Part shown: positions 38,009-48,768 of the stretch, piece after piece | Layout: each line of letters begins with the position of its first letter | How positions within the stretch are numbered: the stretch's first letter is position 1 | Origin: Gluconacetobacter asukensis | GTDB lineage: Bacteria > Pseudomonadota > Alphaproteobacteria > Acetobacterales > Acetobacteraceae | Assembly (NCBI RefSeq): GCF_014174375.1 | Contig: NZ_JABEQE010000008.1 | Location: 124,001-188,000 of the forward strand | DNA length: 64,000 nucleotides | Reading direction: 5' to 3' | Program-made: the position numbers and the translations under genes | Notes under the pieces: model-generated | Told to the model about the DNA's origin: nothing | Databases searched by the model: none | Seen by the model: only the letters and a program-made list of their open reading frames with translations

Positions 38009-39295
38009 CTACCGCTCGCGACTGGCCAGTTGCTGTTCGAACCGCGCGCGATCGGCCGGCAGCAGCCGCACCGTCACCACGATAGCCTGCTCGCCATCAT
38101 CGCGCGACGTCACTTCGCCATGAGCATACAGCCACGCCAGCAGCGCGCCGTCCTTCACCGGAATGGTGTACTGGACAATCTCCATCGCCTCGGTCAGGCG
38201 CTGGTCGATCGCCGCCAGCAATTCGGGCAGCCCATCGCCGGTAATCGCCGAAATCGCGACACTGCCGGCCCGGGGCGGCACCGCGTCGCGGCCGCCCAGC
38301 AGGTCGGCCTTGTTCTGCACCTCGATCACCCGCCGGCGCCAGTCGCCCTCCAGCGTTCCGCTGGTCGCCATGCCCTCCAGCACCTCCTCCACATCGGCAC
38401 GCTGCGCCGTGGTGTCGGGATGCGAGATATCGCGCACATGCAGGATGATGTCAGCCTCGGCAACTTCCTCCAGCGTCGCGCGGAAGGCAGCGATCAGCTC
38501 CGTCGGCAGGTCGCTGATGAAGCCCACCGTGTCGGACAGGATGATCCGCCGGCCCGATGGCAGGCGAATGCCGCGCATCGTCGGGTCCAGCGTCGCGAAC
38601 AACTGGTCCTGCGCATAAACGGTCGCCCCGGTCAGCGCATTGAAAAGAGTCGATTTTCCAGCATTGGTATAGCCGACCAGCGCCACGACGGGAAACGGCA
38701 CCCGCCGCCGCGCGGCACGATGCAGGCCGCGCGTGCGCCGCACCTGCTCCAGCTCGCGCTTCAACCGCACGATACGGTCGCCGATCATGCGGCGATCGGC
38801 CTCGATCTGGGTCTCACCCGGCCCGCCGAGGAAGCCGAAACCGCCGCGCTGCCGCTCCAGATGGGTCCAGGTCCGGACCAGACGGCTGCGCTGATATTCC
38901 AGATGCGCGAGTTCGACCTGGAGCGAACCCTCCTTGGTGGCGGCACGCTCGCCGAAAATATCCAGGATCAGGGCCGTACGGTCGATGACCTTGCAGCCCA
39001 GGGCCTTTTCCAGGTTCCGCTGCTGCACGGGCGTCAGGCGCGTATCCACCACCACAACGGCAACACGATCCTCCTGCACCGCCTGGCGCAGCGACTCCAC
39101 CTGCCCGCTTCCCAGCAGCGTGGCCGGCCGGCGGGCGCGCAGCAGAAGCACGGCCTGCCGCACGATCACCAGCCCGATCGAGGCCGCCAGGCCCACGGCT
39201 TCTTCCAGCCGGGCTTCGGCGGCGCGAACCTCGTCCTGACGGTCCGGCCGCTCCCATGGCAGGATGACGGCCGCCCGCGTGGGCGACTGCGCCAC
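38009..39295 (-). CDS. hflX: Ribosome-associated GTPase HflX
   Basis: GTPase that binds 50S or stalled ribosomes and helps split them under stress. The 428-residue protein has the N-terminal HflX domain (VVVDTRLTPVQQRNLEKALGC), the linker signature GGPGETQIEADRR, the G1 loop GYTNAGKSTLFNALTG, the G3 loop DTVGFI and the NKxD motif NKADLL. The start is best placed at GTG 39295, after GAGG and 7 bp past the hfq stop. The ORF opened upstream is hfq shadow. hfq-hflX is a conserved pair. Confidence 0.92.
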   Translation of the reverse strand: MAQSPTRAAVILPWERPDRQDEVRAAEARLEEAVGLAASIGLVIVRQAVLLLRARRPATLLGSGQVESLRQAVQEDRVAVVVVDTRLTPVQQRNLEKALGCKVIDRTALILDIFGERAATKEGSLQVELAHLEYQRSRLVRTWTHLERQRGGFGFLGGPGETQIEADRRMIGDRIVRLKRELEQVRRTRGLHRAARRRVPFPVVALVGYTNAGKSTLFNALTGATVYAQDQLFATLDPTMRGIRLPSGRRIILSDTVGFISDLPTELIAAFRATLEEVAEADIILHVRDISHPDTTAQRADVEEVLEGMATSGTLEGDWRRRVIEVQNKADLLGGRDAVPPRAGSVAISAITGDGLPELLAAIDQRLTEAMEIVQYTIPVKDGALLAWLYAHGEVTSRDDGEQAIVVTVRLLPADRARFEQQLASRER

Positions 39296-39302
39296 GGGAA
39301 CC

Positions 39303-39599
39303 TCAGACGAGATCGGAATCCCCCGCCAGATCCTTGTCCGACAGGTCGGCCGAAGCACCCTCGGGGCGCGAGGGGTCGAACAGCACGACCGGCGTCGCCG
39401 GCATCACGGTGCTGATGGCGTGCTTGTAGACAAGCTGCGTGTGCCCATCACGGCGCAGGAGCACGGAAAAATTGTCGAACCAGGTGATGATGCCCTGCAA
39501 CTTGACACCATTGACCAGAAACACCGTGACCGGCGTCTTGGAGCGCCTGACATGGTTGAGAAAAACATCCTGAACGTTCTGCGTAGGTTCTTTTGCCAC
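39303..39599 (-). CDS. hfq: RNA chaperone Hfq
   Basis: Hexameric Sm-like protein that matches small RNAs to their mRNA targets. The 98-residue protein carries the Sm1 motif ([37 protein letters not shown] region) and the Sm2 motif YKHAISTV, followed by an acidic tail. The start codon is GTG 39599, 7 bp after AAGG. It sits between ntrX and hflX on one strand; the 113 bp upstream could hold its own promoter. Confidence 0.96.
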   Translation of the reverse strand: MAKEPTQNVQDVFLNHVRRSKTPVTVFLVNGVKLQGIITWFDNFSVLLRRDGHTQLVYKHAISTVMPATPVVLFDPSRPEGASADLSDKDLAGDSDLV

Positions 39600-39712
39600 G
39601 GTTGGGCCTTACTTGCTCTGTCGGCGAGGACGAACGCCGCGCAAGCTGCTCCGTTCCCCGCCAATAATTCGGTTGGCTCTCTCTAGCAGGCCCTTCCCCG
39701 AGGGGCAAAACC

Positions 39713-41104
39713 TCATCCTGCTCCCCGCTCGTCGGACGTCACGCCCAACTGCTTCAGCTTGCGGTGCAGCGCGCTGCGCTCCATGCCGACAAAGCCGGCG
39801 GTGCGGCTGATATTGCCGCCGAATCGCAGCAATTGCGCCTGCAGATACTGGGTCTCGAACAGGTCGCGCGCCTCGCGCAGCGGCAGGCCCATCACATCGG
39901 CGGCGGGGTCGAATTTCAGCAGGGTCGGCGCCCCCTGCCCCACCGACGGCGGCAGCATCTCGGCGCGGATCGGGTCGGTGCCGTTCCCCGGCATCATGAT
40001 CAGCAGCCGCTCCATCAGGTTGCGCAGCTCGCGCGAATTGCCGGGCCAGTCATAGCTCTGCAAGGCCGCGATCGCGTCGCCCGACAGGTCGCGCAACGGC
40101 AGGCCGGCATTCTCCGCCGCCCGGTGCAGGAACATCCGTGCCAGGCCGGGAATGTCCTCGCGCCGTTCCCGCAGGCTGGGCACACGCAGCGGCACCACCG
40201 CCAGCCGGTAATACAGATCCTCGCGGAACCGCCCGGCCGCAATCGCCTCCTGCAGGTCGCGGTTGGTCGCGGCCAGCACGCGGACATCGACCTTCACCCG
40301 CGTCGCGCCCCCCACACGCTCGAAACTCTGGTCCTGCAACGCACGGACGATCTTGCCCTGGGTCTCGATCGGCATGTCCGCCACTTCGTCCAGCAGCAGC
40401 GTGCCCCCATGGGCGCGTTCCAGCACGCCGGTGCGCCGCCCGCTGCCATCCGCGGTGCCCTCGATGCCGAACAGTTCCTCCTCGAACCGGCCCGGCGCCA
40501 GCGTGGCGCAGTTCAGGGCGACGAACGGCCCTTCGGCACGGCGCGACCGGGCATGGATCATCCGCGCCGCAACCTCCTTGCCCGCGCCGGCAGCGCCGGA
40601 AATCAGCACCCGCGACCCGCTGGGGGCCACGCGCTCGATCTGGTTGCGCACGGCGGCAATGGCCGGGCTGTCGCCGAACAGCATGGCCTCCGGTCCCGCG
40701 CGCAGGCGCAGTTCCGCATTCTCCCGCGCCAGGCGCGAGGCCTCCAGCGCACGCCGGACGACCAGCAGCAGCCGATCGGACTGGAAAGGCTTTTCGATAA
40801 AATCGTAGGCGCCATGCTGCAGCGCGGCGACGGCGGTCTCGATGGTGCCGTGGCCGGAAATCATGATGGTCGGGACGGCCGGCTCCTCGCCCTGGATCGC
40901 CTGCAGGATACCCAGCCCGTCCAGGCGCGACCCCTGGAGCCAGACATCCAGAATCACCAGCGACGGCCTGCGCGCCCTGAACGCACTGATCGCGGAATCC
41001 GAATCCCCCGCCAGCCGGGTCTCATAGCCTTCGTCCCGAAGAATACCCTCGATGAGCAGCCGGATATCCGGTTCGTCATCAACGATCAGGATTTCATGCG
41101 CCAT
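39713..41104 (-). CDS. ntrX: Nitrogen assimilation response regulator NtrX
   Basis: Two-component regulator paired with NtrY. The N-terminal receiver domain has the acidic pair (VDDEPD) and phosphoacceptor Asp53 in VILDVWL. The central AAA+ domain has a Walker A region GAAGAGKEVAAR and RFREDLYYRLAVV. It lacks the GAFTGA loop needed for sigma-54 contact (the place reads ELFGIEGTADG), as is usual for NtrX in alphaproteobacteria, so it probably controls sigma-70-type promoters. The Fis-type helix (ISRTAGFVGMERSALHRKLKQLG) ends the protein. Start overlaps the ntrY end by 11 bp. Confidence 0.93.
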   Translation of the reverse strand: MAHEILIVDDEPDIRLLIEGILRDEGYETRLAGDSDSAISAFRARRPSLVILDVWLQGSRLDGLGILQAIQGEEPAVPTIMISGHGTIETAVAALQHGAYDFIEKPFQSDRLLLVVRRALEASRLARENAELRLRAGPEAMLFGDSPAIAAVRNQIERVAPSGSRVLISGAAGAGKEVAARMIHARSRRAEGPFVALNCATLAPGRFEEELFGIEGTADGSGRRTGVLERAHGGTLLLDEVADMPIETQGKIVRALQDQSFERVGGATRVKVDVRVLAATNRDLQEAIAAGRFREDLYYRLAVVPLRVPSLRERREDIPGLARMFLHRAAENAGLPLRDLSGDAIAALQSYDWPGNSRELRNLMERLLIMMPGNGTDPIRAEMLPPSVGQGAPTLLKFDPAADVMGLPLREARDLFETQYLQAQLLRFGGNISRTAGFVGMERSALHRKLKQLGVTSDERGAG

Positions 41105-43367
41105 GCTCGTCCTTTACTGGCAGAATCAAGACCGAAACAGCTCCCCGTCCATCCTGCCTGTCTTCCAGACGGATGCTTCCCCCGTGATCTTCCAGAATTT
41201 TCTTGACGATCGCCAGCCCCAGCCCGGTTCCCTTCGGCTTGTGGGTCACATAGGGCTCGGTCAGCCGCTGCCTGTCTTCTTCAGGCAGACCGATCCCATC
41301 GTCGACGACCGCGATGTGCGCGGCCGTTCCTTCGATACGCAAGACAATTCGGACAATGCCGACCGGTCCGGTCGGGCGATCGGCAGCATCACCATCTTTC
41401 GGAAGCATTGCAATGGCATCGGCGGCATTTTGCAACAAATTGGTCAACGCCTGCCCGACCAGCCGCCGGTCGCACGACACGATCGGCCCATGGTCGGGCA
41501 GATCGGTGTCGTAACGGATCTCGGGATGCGCGTTGCGTTGCAGGATCAGCGCCTCGCGCACGATTCGCGACAAATCCTCGGGGCGGATGATCGGCTGCGG
41601 CATCCGCGCAAAGGCCGAAAACTCATCCACCATGCGCCCGATATCGCCGACATGCCGCACGATCGTATCCGCGCACTGGCTGAACGTCTCGGGGTCGGAG
41701 GTGATTTCGCGCAGGAAGCGGCGCTTCAGCCGCTCGGCCGCAAGCTGGATCGGCGTGAGCGGATTCTTGATCTCATGCGCGATCCGCCGGGCAATGTCGG
41801 CCCACGCCGCCTTGCGCTGGGCCGCCTGCAAGGCCGTGATGTCATCGAACGTCACGACATACCGATCAGGCGCTCCCCCGCTGATCTCGCCGCCGATACG
41901 GACCAGCAGCGTACAGGCCTTCGTGCCCGACCCGACGTGAATCTCCCCCGTCCACACCCGGTCGGGCGCACTGGCCGCCTCCTTCAGCATCGGGCCGAAC
42001 TCGGGCACGACATCGACCAGTTGCCGCCCGACGGCGGCCGGCAGATCCTTTTGCAGCAGAACACCGGCAGCGCGATTCGGCAGCTCGATCACCTGCTGGG
42101 CATCCAGGCCGATCACCCCGGCGGACACGCCGGACAGCACGGCTTCGGTAAACCGACGGCGCTCGTTGATCTGGCTGTAGGCGATCATCAGCTCGGAGCG
42201 CTGGCTGGAAAGCTGGTCGGTCATGCGGTTGAAGGCGCGCGACAGGCTCGACACCTCGTCATCCCGCTCGCCCTCCGGCACCCGCACCTTCAGGTCGCCA
42301 TCGCTGATGCGCTCCGACGCCAGGATCAGCAGCCCCAGCGGCCGCACGATCTGGTTGGCCAGCACCAGCCCCACCAGCACGGCAGCGAAGAGAACCAGCA
42401 GCCCCACCAGCGCGAAGATCAGCACGAACGTGAACTGGATCTTGGATCGGTTCCGGTTCAGCCGCTGATAATCCGCCACCACCATTTCGGTCTTGTGCAT
42501 ATGGTCGAGGATCGATGGATCGACGGGGCGGGTAATCACCAGCATCAGCGCCGGCGTATCGCCCAGCGAAATCACCGCCCGCACCGTCTTCTCGTCCGGC
42601 GAATCGAGAATCGCGATCTCGTTGGTGCGCGCCATCATGGTGGCCGAGGGCGGCGGCAGGGCCTGCATGTCGCCCGGCCGGCTCATCAGCCCCCCTTTGG
42701 CGACAACGGTGTTGGTCAGCGGGTCATAGATCACCGCTTCGTTCAGCCCGCGCAGGGTCGCCTGCGAATCCAGCACCTGGTCCAGCGCCTCGGGGTCATG
42801 CATCAGGTCCGACCCGGACCCTTCCAGGCTGTTCGCAGCCCCGGCCAGGTAATTGGCCAGCGAGAACGCCTCGGTCCGGATATTGGCGTTATGTTCCTGC
42901 AGATAGCCGCGCGAGGCCTGCAACGCCTCGTTCAACGCTGTGTTGACCCGATCGCTGAACCAGATCTGGATGCCGTAATGAAAGAAGACGGCAGCGAACG
43001 TGCCGACAACCACCGTCGGCGCCACCGCGACAATGCCGAACAGCGTCACCAGGCGCACATGCAGCCGCGCCCCGGCCAGGCCAAGGCGCCGATCGGCCAT
43101 CACCCGCCCCAGCCGTTCCGCCAGCGCCAGCGCCAGCAGCAGCAGGACCAGGAAGTTCAGGATAAAGATCAGGGCCTGGATGCGCGGATAATGCGTCACC
43201 GACATGCCGCCCGACAGCACGACGAAGGTGGCGACACCGAAGCACAGCGCCAGCGCCACCAGGGCAATGGCGACATTCCGCCGCGCCAGCAGCCCGAACA
43301 GCCCGCGCATCAACCCCACCCCCGACACCAACCGCCGGATATTGAAACCGTGCCCTGGGGTCAGCAC
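41094..43367 (-). CDS. ntrY: Nitrogen sensor histidine kinase NtrY
   Basis: Membrane-bound partner of NtrX. The 757-residue chain has membrane helices near residues 28-50, 57-80 and 100-120, a periplasmic loop, a fourth helix near 320, then a HAMP region, a PAS domain, a HisKA domain with the phosphorylated His in RRIAHEIKNPLTPIQ (about residue 529) and a HATPase domain with LLQNAADAI and GTGLGLAIVKKI. The start is GTG 43367, weakly supported; ATG 43310 is an alternative. ntrC lies 37 bp upstream on the same strand. Confidence 0.92.
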   Translation of the reverse strand: MLTPGHGFNIRRLVSGVGLMRGLFGLLARRNVAIALVALALCFGVATFVVLSGGMSVTHYPRIQALIFILNFLVLLLLALALAERLGRVMADRRLGLAGARLHVRLVTLFGIVAVAPTVVVGTFAAVFFHYGIQIWFSDRVNTALNEALQASRGYLQEHNANIRTEAFSLANYLAGAANSLEGSGSDLMHDPEALDQVLDSQATLRGLNEAVIYDPLTNTVVAKGGLMSRPGDMQALPPPSATMMARTNEIAILDSPDEKTVRAVISLGDTPALMLVITRPVDPSILDHMHKTEMVVADYQRLNRNRSKIQFTFVLIFALVGLLVLFAAVLVGLVLANQIVRPLGLLILASERISDGDLKVRVPEGERDDEVSSLSRAFNRMTDQLSSQRSELMIAYSQINERRRFTEAVLSGVSAGVIGLDAQQVIELPNRAAGVLLQKDLPAAVGRQLVDVVPEFGPMLKEAASAPDRVWTGEIHVGSGTKACTLLVRIGGEISGGAPDRYVVTFDDITALQAAQRKAAWADIARRIAHEIKNPLTPIQLAAERLKRRFLREITSDPETFSQCADTIVRHVGDIGRMVDEFSAFARMPQPIIRPEDLSRIVREALILQRNAHPEIRYDTDLPDHGPIVSCDRRLVGQALTNLLQNAADAIAMLPKDGDAADRPTGPVGIVRIVLRIEGTAAHIAVVDDGIGLPEEDRQRLTEPYVTHKPKGTGLGLAIVKKILEDHGGSIRLEDRQDGRGAVSVLILPVKDEHGA

Positions 43368-43404
43368 CCGATTATCGCCCGACGCATCAAAAGACTCATG
43401 GAAA

Positions 43405-44853
43405 TCAGTTTACGCCGCGTACGACCGGAATTTCCAGATCCCGGATCTTCTTGCGCAGGGTATTGCGGTTCAGGCCCAGCATCGCCGCCGCCTTGATCTG
43501 GTTGCCCCTCGTGGCAGCCAGCGTCATCTGGATCAGCGGCCGCTCGACCTCGGCAATCACCCGATCATAGATATCGTGCAGCGGCATGCCGTCCTGCCCC
43601 GCCGCCAGGAAATGCCGGATATGCCGGGCCACCGCATCGGCCAGCGGCTCCTTGGCCAGGATCTCCGACGTCTCGGCCTCCTGATCGTGCGATGCCTCCG
43701 CCAGTTCCTGATCGACGAGGTCGCCGGTAATCGTCTCCTGCGGATACAGGGCCGCCAGACGGCGCATCAGGTTTTCCAGCTCACGGACATTGCCCGGCCA
43801 GCGGCTGGCCTGCAGGCGCTCGAGCGCGCCATCGGCCAGCATCTTGGCCGGCAGCCCATCCTCGCGGCACCGGTCCAGGAAATGCCGCGCCAGCAGCGGA
43901 ATATCCTCGACCCGTTCGCGCAGCGGCGGCAGGCGGATCGGCACCACATTCAGGCGATAGAACAGATCCTCGCGGAACGTCCCGTTGCGAATCGACTGGC
44001 GCAGGTCGCGATGCGTGGCCGCCACGATCCGGACATTGGCCCGAATCGGCTGCCGGCCGCCGACCGTCGTGAACTCGCCTTCCTGCAGCACGCGCAGCAG
44101 GCGCGTCTGCGCCTCGGGGGGCATGTCGCCGATCTCGTCGAGAAACAGCGTGCCACCCGTCGCCTGCTCGAACCGCCCCGGATTGCGGCTGGTCGCCCCC
44201 GTAAAGGCGCCACGCTCATGCCCGAACAGCTCGCTCTCGATCAGCTCACGCGGGATCGCCGCCATGTTGACGGCCACGAACGGGCCACCCCGCCTGCGGC
44301 CATAATCATGCAGCGCCCGCGCCACCAGTTCCTTGCCGGTGCCGCTTTCGCCATTGATCATCACCGTCAGGTCCGACGTCGTAAGCCGCGCGATGATGCG
44401 ATAGATATCCTGCATCGCCATCGACCGGCCGATCAGCGGCATGCGCTCCTCGGTCTCGGGCGGCGCCGGCTCGGCCAGCGTACGGGCCGGCGAAGCCAGC
44501 GCCCGCTCGACCACCGACAGCAGCTCCTTCAGGTCGAACGGCTTGGGCAGATATTCGAACGCCCCACGCTGGGTCGCCTTGACGGCGGTCATCAACGTGG
44601 ATTGGGCGCTCATCACCAGCACCCGCATGTCCGGCCGCGCCCGCTTGATGCGCGGAATCAGGTCCAGACCGTTCTCGTCGGGCATCACCACGTCGGTAAT
44701 GACCAGATCGCCCTCACCTTCTTCGATCCACTGCCACAGGGTCGCGGCGCTGGCGGTGGTACGAACCTGATAGCCGGCGCGCCCCAGCGCCTGGCTGAGA
44801 ACGGTGCGGATGGAGCGGTCGTCATCGGCAACAAGAATAGTCGGAAGGGGCAT
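43405..44853 (-). CDS. ntrC: Nitrogen regulation response regulator NtrC
   Basis: Enhancer-binding activator of sigma-54 promoters for nitrogen assimilation. Receiver domain with Asp54 in [11 protein letters not shown]. Central AAA+ domain with Walker [17 protein letters not shown], the sigma-54 contact loop GAFTGA and [20 protein letters not shown]-terminal Fis-like DNA-binding helix ([20 protein letters not shown]). At 482 residues it is full length. Unlike the NtrX nearby it keeps GAFTGA. Confidence 0.96.
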   Translation of the reverse strand: MPLPTILVADDDRSIRTVLSQALGRAGYQVRTTASAATLWQWIEEGEGDLVITDVVMPDENGLDLIPRIKRARPDMRVLVMSAQSTLMTAVKATQRGAFEYLPKPFDLKELLSVVERALASPARTLAEPAPPETEERMPLIGRSMAMQDIYRIIARLTTSDLTVMINGESGTGKELVARALHDYGRRRGGPFVAVNMAAIPRELIESELFGHERGAFTGATSRNPGRFEQATGGTLFLDEIGDMPPEAQTRLLRVLQEGEFTTVGGRQPIRANVRIVAATHRDLRQSIRNGTFREDLFYRLNVVPIRLPPLRERVEDIPLLARHFLDRCREDGLPAKMLADGALERLQASRWPGNVRELENLMRRLAALYPQETITGDLVDQELAEASHDQEAETSEILAKEPLADAVARHIRHFLAAGQDGMPLHDIYDRVIAEVERPLIQMTLAATRGNQIKAAAMLGLNRNTLRKKIRDLEIPVVRGVN

Positions 44854-44917
44854 ACGAAATCCGGTCTCTCAATCGAAACGGGGCGATAAAATAACGAAAA
44901 AACGGCAACCTGGCGGG

Positions 44918-46036
44918 TCAGGGCTGCCCCCGTCCCTCCGCCACCACAGGCAGATGCAGCAGCACCTCGGTGCGGCCGGGACGGCTGTTGACCTCGATCA
45001 CGCCACCATGATCGCCGATGATCTTGCCCGCCAACGCCAGCCCCAAGCCGCTCCCCCCCGCCTTGGTGGTCAGGAAAGGCTCGAACAGATGGGGGCGGAT
45101 GCTCTCAGGAATGCCCGGGCCGCTATCGCGCACCGAGACCACCAGCGGCAGCTCGACCCGCTGTTCCATGCCCGGCACGGCCAGACGCACGCCATGGCGA
45201 TAGGCGGTGCCGAGCGTGATTTCTCCCGCCTTGCCTTCCCCGGCCATCGCCTCGGCGGCGTTCTTGACCAGGTTCAGCAGCACCTGCACCAATTGGTCGC
45301 GATTGCCCCATACCGGCGGCAGCGACGGGTCATATTCCTCGACAAAGCGGATATTGGCCGCAAACCCCTGCTGCGCCAGCAGGCGGACATGCTCCAGCAC
45401 GCGATGAATATTCACCGGCCGCCGCTCCAGCGGCTTGTCGCTGAAGATTTCCATCCGGTCGACCAGGTCACGGATTCGGTCGGCCTCGTCCCGAATCAGG
45501 ATCGCCAGCTCCCGGTCGCTCTCGCAGACCGAGCCCTCCAGAAGCTGCGCCGCCCCCCTGATGCCCGAGAGCGGATTCTTGACCTCATGCGCCAGGATCG
45601 CGGCCATGCCCGAGACGCTGCGCGCGGCGGAACGGAAAGTCAGCTGCCGGTCCAGCGCACGCGCCGCCGAAGAATCATGAAAGGTCAGCAGCACCCCGTC
45701 CGGATGCTCGGCCACCAGCGTCCCCTGCACGGTGATGCCGCTGCGATGCAGGCGGGGCCCATCCAGCGTCAGCTCATGCTCCGCGATCGTCACACCGTCG
45801 CGCCGCACCTGCTCCACCAGCAGGAAGATCGGATGATCGGCCGCCAGCACGTCGGAGAGATGCATCTGCACCAGATGCTGGCTCGACATGCCAAAGAACG
45901 GCTCGGCCGCGCTGTTGACGTGGCGGATGCGATTGTTCCTGCCCACCAGCATCACCGGCATGGGCATGGCGTCCAGCAGCGCCGCCCCGTCCGGCCGGGG
46001 CAGTTCGTCGGACGGCAGGTCCGCCAGCATGGGCAT
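44918..46036 (-). CDS. ntrB: Nitrogen regulation sensor kinase NtrB (GlnL)
   Basis: Soluble histidine kinase/phosphatase that phosphorylates NtrC under nitrogen limitation and is controlled by PII. The 372-residue protein has a PAS domain (ALLDAMPMPVMLVGRNNRIRH), a HisKA domain with His150 in ILAHEVKNPLSGIRGAAQLL and a HATPase domain with LLNLVKNAAEAM, DSGPGIPE and GGSGLGLALAGKI. Its start codon overlaps the dusB stop by one base (TGATG), so translation is coupled. Confidence 0.95.
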   Translation of the reverse strand: MPMLADLPSDELPRPDGAALLDAMPMPVMLVGRNNRIRHVNSAAEPFFGMSSQHLVQMHLSDVLAADHPIFLLVEQVRRDGVTIAEHELTLDGPRLHRSGITVQGTLVAEHPDGVLLTFHDSSAARALDRQLTFRSAARSVSGMAAILAHEVKNPLSGIRGAAQLLEGSVCESDRELAILIRDEADRIRDLVDRMEIFSDKPLERRPVNIHRVLEHVRLLAQQGFAANIRFVEEYDPSLPPVWGNRDQLVQVLLNLVKNAAEAMAGEGKAGEITLGTAYRHGVRLAVPGMEQRVELPLVVSVRDSGPGIPESIRPHLFEPFLTTKAGGSGLGLALAGKIIGDHGGVIEVNSRPGRTEVLLHLPVVAEGRGQP

Positions 46037-47097
46037 CAGGCCGCCTGGGCGGCGTCCTGGCCGCCCGACGAACTACCCCTGCGCTCACGGCGCGAACCGG
46101 CTTCGATATGCCGGTCATAGAATTCGCTGATCATCGCAATCGCCACGGCGGCGTCGTCCACCCGGTTGATCGCGGCCCGGAAACCCGCCGAATCCGGCAG
46201 GCCTGCCGAGTACCAGGACACATGCTTGCGGGCCAGACGCAGGCCGGGATGCGCCCCGAAATGCGACAGCATCATGTCGTAATGTTCCAGAACGATCGCC
46301 TTTTCCGCGGCCAGCGCCGGGTCGGGCACCTCCTCGCCGGTCGTCAGGGCATGGCCCACCTGCGCCAGGAACCACGGGCGGCCATAGCAGCCGCGCCCGA
46401 TCATCACCCCGTCGGCGCCCGACTGCGCCAGCGCCCGCCGCGCATCGTCGACCGTCAGGATATCACCATTGACGATCACCGGCAGCGACACTGCCTCCTT
46501 CACCCTGCGGACGAAGGCCCAGTCGGCCGTGCCGTTATAGAATTGCTGCCGCGTGCGGCCATGCACCGTAACCATGCGGATACCGGCCTGTTCGGCCATC
46601 CGCGCCAGCACCGGCGCGTTCAGGCTGGCATGGTCCCAGCCCATGCGCATCTTCAGCGTCACCGGCACGTCCACGGCCCGCACCACGGCTTCCAGCAGCC
46701 GCCCCGCCAGCGCCTCGTCGCGCATCAGCGCCGATCCCGCCTGCTGGCCGACCGCCACTTTCTTGACCGGACAGCCAAAATTGATGTCGACCATGTCCGC
46801 ACCGCGATCGACCGCAATGCGCGCCGCCTGGGCCATCGCCTCCGGCTCGCACCCGGCAAGCTGCACCGCGTTCGGTCCGTCCTCGTCCGCGACCTCGGCC
46901 ATGCGCAGCGTCGCCTGATTCTCGCGCACCATGGCCCAGGACGCGATCATCTCGGACACCACCAGCCCGGCCCCCAGCCGGCGCGCCAGCCGACGGAACG
47001 GCAGGTCCGTCACGCCCGACATCGGGGCGAGAATGACCGGGGTGCGCAGCACCACGCCCCTCCCCAGATCGACTGGACGCAACAACTCGGACGACAT
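46036..47097 (-). CDS. dusB: tRNA-dihydrouridine synthase (DusB/NifR3 family)
   Basis: FMN-dependent enzyme that reduces uridine to dihydrouridine in the tRNA D loop. The 353-residue protein has [17 protein letters not shown], the catalytic Cys in [22 protein letters not shown] and [10 protein letters not shown]. In alphaproteobacteria nifR3 heads the ntrBC operon, as here. The ATG at 47097 fits the family start (an ATG 18 bp earlier, at 47115, is possible); the long upstream frame is unsupported. Confidence 0.92.
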   Translation of the reverse strand: MSSELLRPVDLGRGVVLRTPVILAPMSGVTDLPFRRLARRLGAGLVVSEMIASWAMVRENQATLRMAEVADEDGPNAVQLAGCEPEAMAQAARIAVDRGADMVDINFGCPVKKVAVGQQAGSALMRDEALAGRLLEAVVRAVDVPVTLKMRMGWDHASLNAPVLARMAEQAGIRMVTVHGRTRQQFYNGTADWAFVRRVKEAVSLPVIVNGDILTVDDARRALAQSGADGVMIGRGCYGRPWFLAQVGHALTTGEEVPDPALAAEKAIVLEHYDMMLSHFGAHPGLRLARKHVSWYSAGLPDSAGFRAAINRVDDAAVAIAMISEFYDRHIEAGSRRERRGSSSGGQDAAQAA

Positions 47098-47328
47098 GAA
47101 CGGCACTACCCCCATCTGGGCTGACAGATCCTGCCTTCGTCCCAACGACAATGCGCCGGGTTGGACGAATTTCCAGCATGGATGCTCAGGATTTGAGCAG
47201 AATATCGAATTCGAAAGCATCACGCAATCGCGATAGCAGCCCCACGGAACCCGGAATGGCCGGCAGGCACCTGAAACAAATGCGTACCGGCGCTTGACGA
47301 CGGCGGACGTCCGCCGCATTGCTCCGCC

Positions 47329-48483
47329 ATGCGTGTTGCAGCCATTCTTCTTGCCGCGGGCGTGGGCCGACGTTTCAGCGCCACGACGGCATCGCCTGTC
47401 GCCAAGCAGTATCTGACGCTCGGCGGCCGGCCCATCATCCGCCATGCGGCGGATGCCCTGAGTCCCCATGTGGACCTGCTCCAGCCGGTCGGTGACACCG
47501 ACGCGCTGGCCGAGGCCCTGCATGGGCTGGATACCCTCCCGCCCGTTGCAGGCGGCGCGACCCGGCAGGAAAGCGTCCGTGCGGGGCTGGAGGCGCTGGA
47601 TCGCCTGCCCGCGGCCGAACGGCCCGACCTGGTCCTGGTCCATGACGGCGCCCGCCCCTATGTGCCGGCCGAGGTGACCCAGGCCGTGATCGCCGCCCTG
47701 GCGACCCATCCCGGCGCCATCCCGGCCGTCCGGGTGGCAGACACGCTCAAGCGCGGCCATGACGGCGTCATCACGGCAACCGTCCCGCGCGACGATCTGT
47801 TTCGCGCCCAGACACCCCAGGGCTTCCGCTTCGCGCTGCTGCGCGACCTGCATCGCGGCGCGGCCGCCACCGATGCGACCGACGACGCCGCCCTGCTGGA
47901 AACGGCGGGCCACACGGTCGCGCTGGTTGCCGGCTCGGAAGACAATATCAAGCTGACCTACGAGGAAGATCTGATGCGCCTGGAACGGCTGATCGGTCCG
48001 ACATTGCTGCCGCGCACCGGCATCGGGTACGACGTGCACGCCTTCGCCGAGAACCGGCCGCTGATCCTCTGCGGCATCACCGTGCCCCACGATCGCGGCC
48101 TGGCCGGCCATTCGGACGCCGATGTCGGCATCCACGCCCTGTGCGACGCCATCTACGGCGCGCTGGCCGAAGGCGATATCGGCCGCCATTTCCCGCCCAG
48201 CCAGAACGAATGGAAAGACGCCGACAGCGCGCGCTTCCTGATCCATGCCGGCGAGCGCATCCGCGCCCGCGGCGGCATGCTGGTGAACGCCGACGTCACG
48301 CTGATCTGCGAGCGCCCGAAGATCGGCCCGCATTCCGAAGCGATGCGCCAGCGCCTGGCCGACCTGCTGAATGTGGACATCGACCGGATCTCGGTAAAGG
48401 CCACCACCTCCGAACGGCTGGGCTTCACCGGCCGCGAGGAAGGGATTGCCTGTACCGCCAGCGCCACCGTCCTCGTCCCCTGA
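47329..48483 (+). CDS. ispDF: Bifunctional 2-C-methyl-D-erythritol 4-phosphate cytidylyltransferase / 2,4-cyclodiphosphate synthase
   Basis: Two MEP-pathway steps toward isoprenoids in one protein. The IspD half (residues 1-225) has [33 protein letters not shown] and QTPQGFRF. The IspF half (from about [11 protein letters not shown]) has [18 protein letters not shown] with its metal-binding Asp and His, and [20 protein letters not shown] near the end. The fusion is common in alphaproteobacteria. Full length at 384 residues. It is divergent from dusB. Repeat copy 3 begins 2 bp past the stop. Confidence 0.95.
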   Translation: MRVAAILLAAGVGRRFSATTASPVAKQYLTLGGRPIIRHAADALSPHVDLLQPVGDTDALAEALHGLDTLPPVAGGATRQESVRAGLEALDRLPAAERPDLVLVHDGARPYVPAEVTQAVIAALATHPGAIPAVRVADTLKRGHDGVITATVPRDDLFRAQTPQGFRFALLRDLHRGAAATDATDDAALLETAGHTVALVAGSEDNIKLTYEEDLMRLERLIGPTLLPRTGIGYDVHAFAENRPLILCGITVPHDRGLAGHSDADVGIHALCDAIYGALAEGDIGRHFPPSQNEWKDADSARFLIHAGERIRARGGMLVNADVTLICERPKIGPHSEAMRQRLADLLNVDIDRISVKATTSERLGFTGREEGIACTASATVLVP

Positions 48484-48484
48484 A

Positions 48485-48644
48485 AGCCTGAATGGAAATG
48501 CGCGCTGGCGGCGATCCAGCGCGCGTTTCCTGCGCTTCGGTGCTCACGGCCATCCAGGCCGCTCCGCTCCGATACTCGGAAACACACGCCGGCCGCGGCC
48601 CGATGGGCCGCTCTCGCTCACCAGCCCCCATTTCCATTCAGGCT
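48485..48644. repeat. Long palindromic repeat, copy 3
   Basis: A 160-bp element with perfect 15-bp terminal inverted repeats (AGCCTGAATGGAAAT and its complement). The left part contains a smaller palindrome, GGAAATGCGCGCTGG paired with CCAGCGCGCGTTTCC. The stretch 48528-48580 matches the reverse complement of copy 2. It starts 2 bp past the ispDF stop codon and codes for nothing. Confidence 0.8.
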
Positions 48645-48768
48645 ATCAATGCAATCCGACAGGGCGCCCGGCCACGGTGATGCCCACGATTTTCGGAACA
48701 TCTGAGCATCAGACTAAAACTCTCGTCAGATCGCCATCAGCGCATGGCTGCACGCGCTCTCCGGCAGA

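Noticed and set aside
41052-43496. 814-codon plus-strand frame over ntrY
   Set aside because: Antisense to a certain sensor kinase gene; no recognisable motif.
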